A stretch of DNA of 64,000 nucleotides from Nocardiopsis sp. CC223A (GTDB lineage: Bacteria > Actinomycetota > Actinomycetes > Streptosporangiales > Streptosporangiaceae). This document shows positions 63,117 to 64,000 of the stretch, one piece after another (position 1 is the stretch's first letter; every line of letters starts with the position of its first letter). The translations under genes and the position numbers were made by a program. Under the pieces are notes generated by a model that worked only from the letters and a program-made list of their open reading frames with translations, was not told the origin of the DNA and searched no databases. Location: NCBI RefSeq assembly GCF_030766825.1, contig NZ_JASFDV010000018.1, positions 1-64,000 on the forward strand, in the 5' to 3' direction.

Positions 63117-64000
63117 ATGCCCGACACCCACGGACCGCACCTGATCCGCGGTGCCCGCCCGCTCGGCGGCGACCCCGTCGACATCCTGCTCGCCGACGGC
63201 CGGATCGCCGCGATCGGAACCGACCCGACCGCCCCCGAGGGGGCCGAGGTCGTGGACGGCACCGGGCTGATCGCCCTGCCCGGCCTGGTGGACCTGCACA
63301 CCCACCTGCGCGAGCCCGGGCGCGAGGACGCCGAGACCGTCGAGACCGGCTCCCGCTCCGCCGCCATGGGCGGCTACACCGCCGTGCACGCCATGGCCAA
63401 CACCGACCCCGTCGCCGACACCGCCGGCGTCGTCGAGCAGGTCTGGCGGCTGGGCCGCGAGGCCGGGTACTGCGACGTGCGCCCCGTCGGCGCCGTCACC
63501 GTCGGCCTGGCCGGCGAGCGCCTCTCCGAGATCGGCGCCATGGCCAAGTCCGCCGCCGCCGTCCGCGTCTTCTCCGACGACGGCATCTGCGTCTCCGACG
63601 CCCTGCTCATGCGCCGCGCCCTGGAGTACGTCAAGGCGTTCGACGGCGTCGTCGCCCAGCACGCCCAGGAGCCCCGACTGACGGAGGGCGCCCAGATGAA
63701 CGAGGGCTGCGTCTCCGACCGCCTCGGCCTGCCCGGCTGGCCCGCCGTCGCGGAGGAGGCGATCATCGCCCGCGACTGCCTGCTCGCCCAGCACGTCGGA
63801 TCGCGCCTGCACGTGTGCCACGTCTCCACCAAGGGCTCGGTCGACATCATCCGCTGGGCCAAGGCCCGCGGCTGCGACGTGACCGCCGAGGTCACCCCGC
63901 ACCACCTGCTGCTCACCGACGAGCTGGTGGAGAACTACGACCCGATCTACAAGGTCAACCCGCCGCTGCGCACCGCCGAGGACGTGCAGGCGCTGCGCGA
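63117..64000 (+). CDS. pyrC: Dihydroorotase PyrC, N-terminal part
   Basis: Closes carbamoyl aspartate to dihydroorotate; metal-dependent amidohydrolase. The first 294 codons are present; the gene runs off the right edge. Zinc-ligand HTHLREPG (about residues 59-66) and [17 protein letters not shown] (ligand His), [11 protein letters not shown] (ligand His) and [10 protein letters not shown] are all intact, so this is the active type I enzyme. GAGGAA precedes the ATG by 10 nt. It follows pyrR-pyrB; later pyrimidine genes would lie outside the window. Confidence 0.95.
   Translation, partial: MPDTHGPHLIRGARPLGGDPVDILLADGRIAAIGTDPTAPEGAEVVDGTGLIALPGLVDLHTHLREPGREDAETVETGSRSAAMGGYTAVHAMANTDPVADTAGVVEQVWRLGREAGYCDVRPVGAVTVGLAGERLSEIGAMAKSAAAVRVFSDDGICVSDALLMRRALEYVKAFDGVVAQHAQEPRLTEGAQMNEGCVSDRLGLPGWPAVAEEAIIARDCLLAQHVGSRLHVCHVSTKGSVDIIRWAKARGCDVTAEVTPHHLLLTDELVENYDPIYKVNPPLRTAEDVQALR

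Overview
The window is about 73% GC and almost fully coding. It uses GTG and occasional TTG starts and probably some leaderless mRNAs. It carries actinobacterial signature genes: bldD, ctaF, an actinobacterial qcrCAB-ctaE cluster, PspAA/PspAB, an Rv2175c-type regulator, a MacS/MacR-like pair, a PASTA-domain kinase and DUF3043. This is a filamentous high-GC actinomycete chromosome. The protein style (Glu-rich NlpC/P60 proteins, gene order) suggests the Nocardiopsis/Streptosporangiales neighbourhood, which is inference. No tRNA, rRNA, CRISPR array, transposase or prophage was recognised.

Layout: 1-1.6 kb, cobalamin nucleotide-loop assembly (cobS, cobU). 1.7-4.2 kb, a small hypothetical, an aldo/keto reductase and a DUF3043 membrane protein. 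4.3-7.2 kb, an envelope-stress module pspA-pspAA-htpX-pspAB closed by a terminator. 7.3-11.5 kb, glycerate kinase, erpA, a PfkB kinase, a cysteine-free rpsD and a TusA protein. 12-15 kb, ctaC-ctaD-ctaF (terminal oxidase). 15-20.3 kb, cell wall genes: an L,D-transpeptidase, a PimB-like glycosyltransferase and two NlpC/P60 paralogues. 20.5-25.1 kb, a NYN protein with a zinc-ribbon partner, a DEDDh-UvrC hybrid, a rhomboid protease and a stand-alone RAM-domain protein. 25.4-32 kb, trpD, a receiver-like protein, then ctaE-qcrC-qcrA-qcrB. Together with ctaCDF this encodes the bcc-aa3 supercomplex. 32.8-46.9 kb, lipid and sugar metabolism and regulation: fadD, glucokinase, plsC, an esterase, a MacS-like sensor kinase, a molybdoenzyme, DAHP synthase behind an aromatic leader peptide, thiI, phosphofructokinase and a MacR-like regulator. 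47-53 kb, a PASTA kinase, thiG-thiS-thiO behind a TPP riboswitch, an Rv2175c-like regulator and thiE. 53-60.1 kb, oxidoreductases, DUF418 and DUF817 membrane proteins, a polyprenyl synthase, metF and a GNAT. 60.4-64 kb, bldD and the start of the pyrimidine operon pyrR-pyrB-pyrC.

The genes are mostly housekeeping, and the unusual material lies in control regions and repeats. These include an aromatic attenuator before DAHP synthase, DasR-type (dre-like) operators before both glk and pfkA, and a hairpin that buries the ribosome-binding site of the DUF418 gene. There is also an in-frame 141-bp tandem amplification of the 3' end of the macR-like gene, a 214-bp direct duplication between qcrB and fadD, and an 87-bp duplication touching the trpD stop codon. 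A dispersed GC-rich repeat has entered the 3' end of pyrR. Protein-level oddities are an acidic insertion between the two haems of QcrC, PPi-type specificity residues in the phosphofructokinase, and a sensor kinase with no ATG, GTG or TTG start at the expected place.
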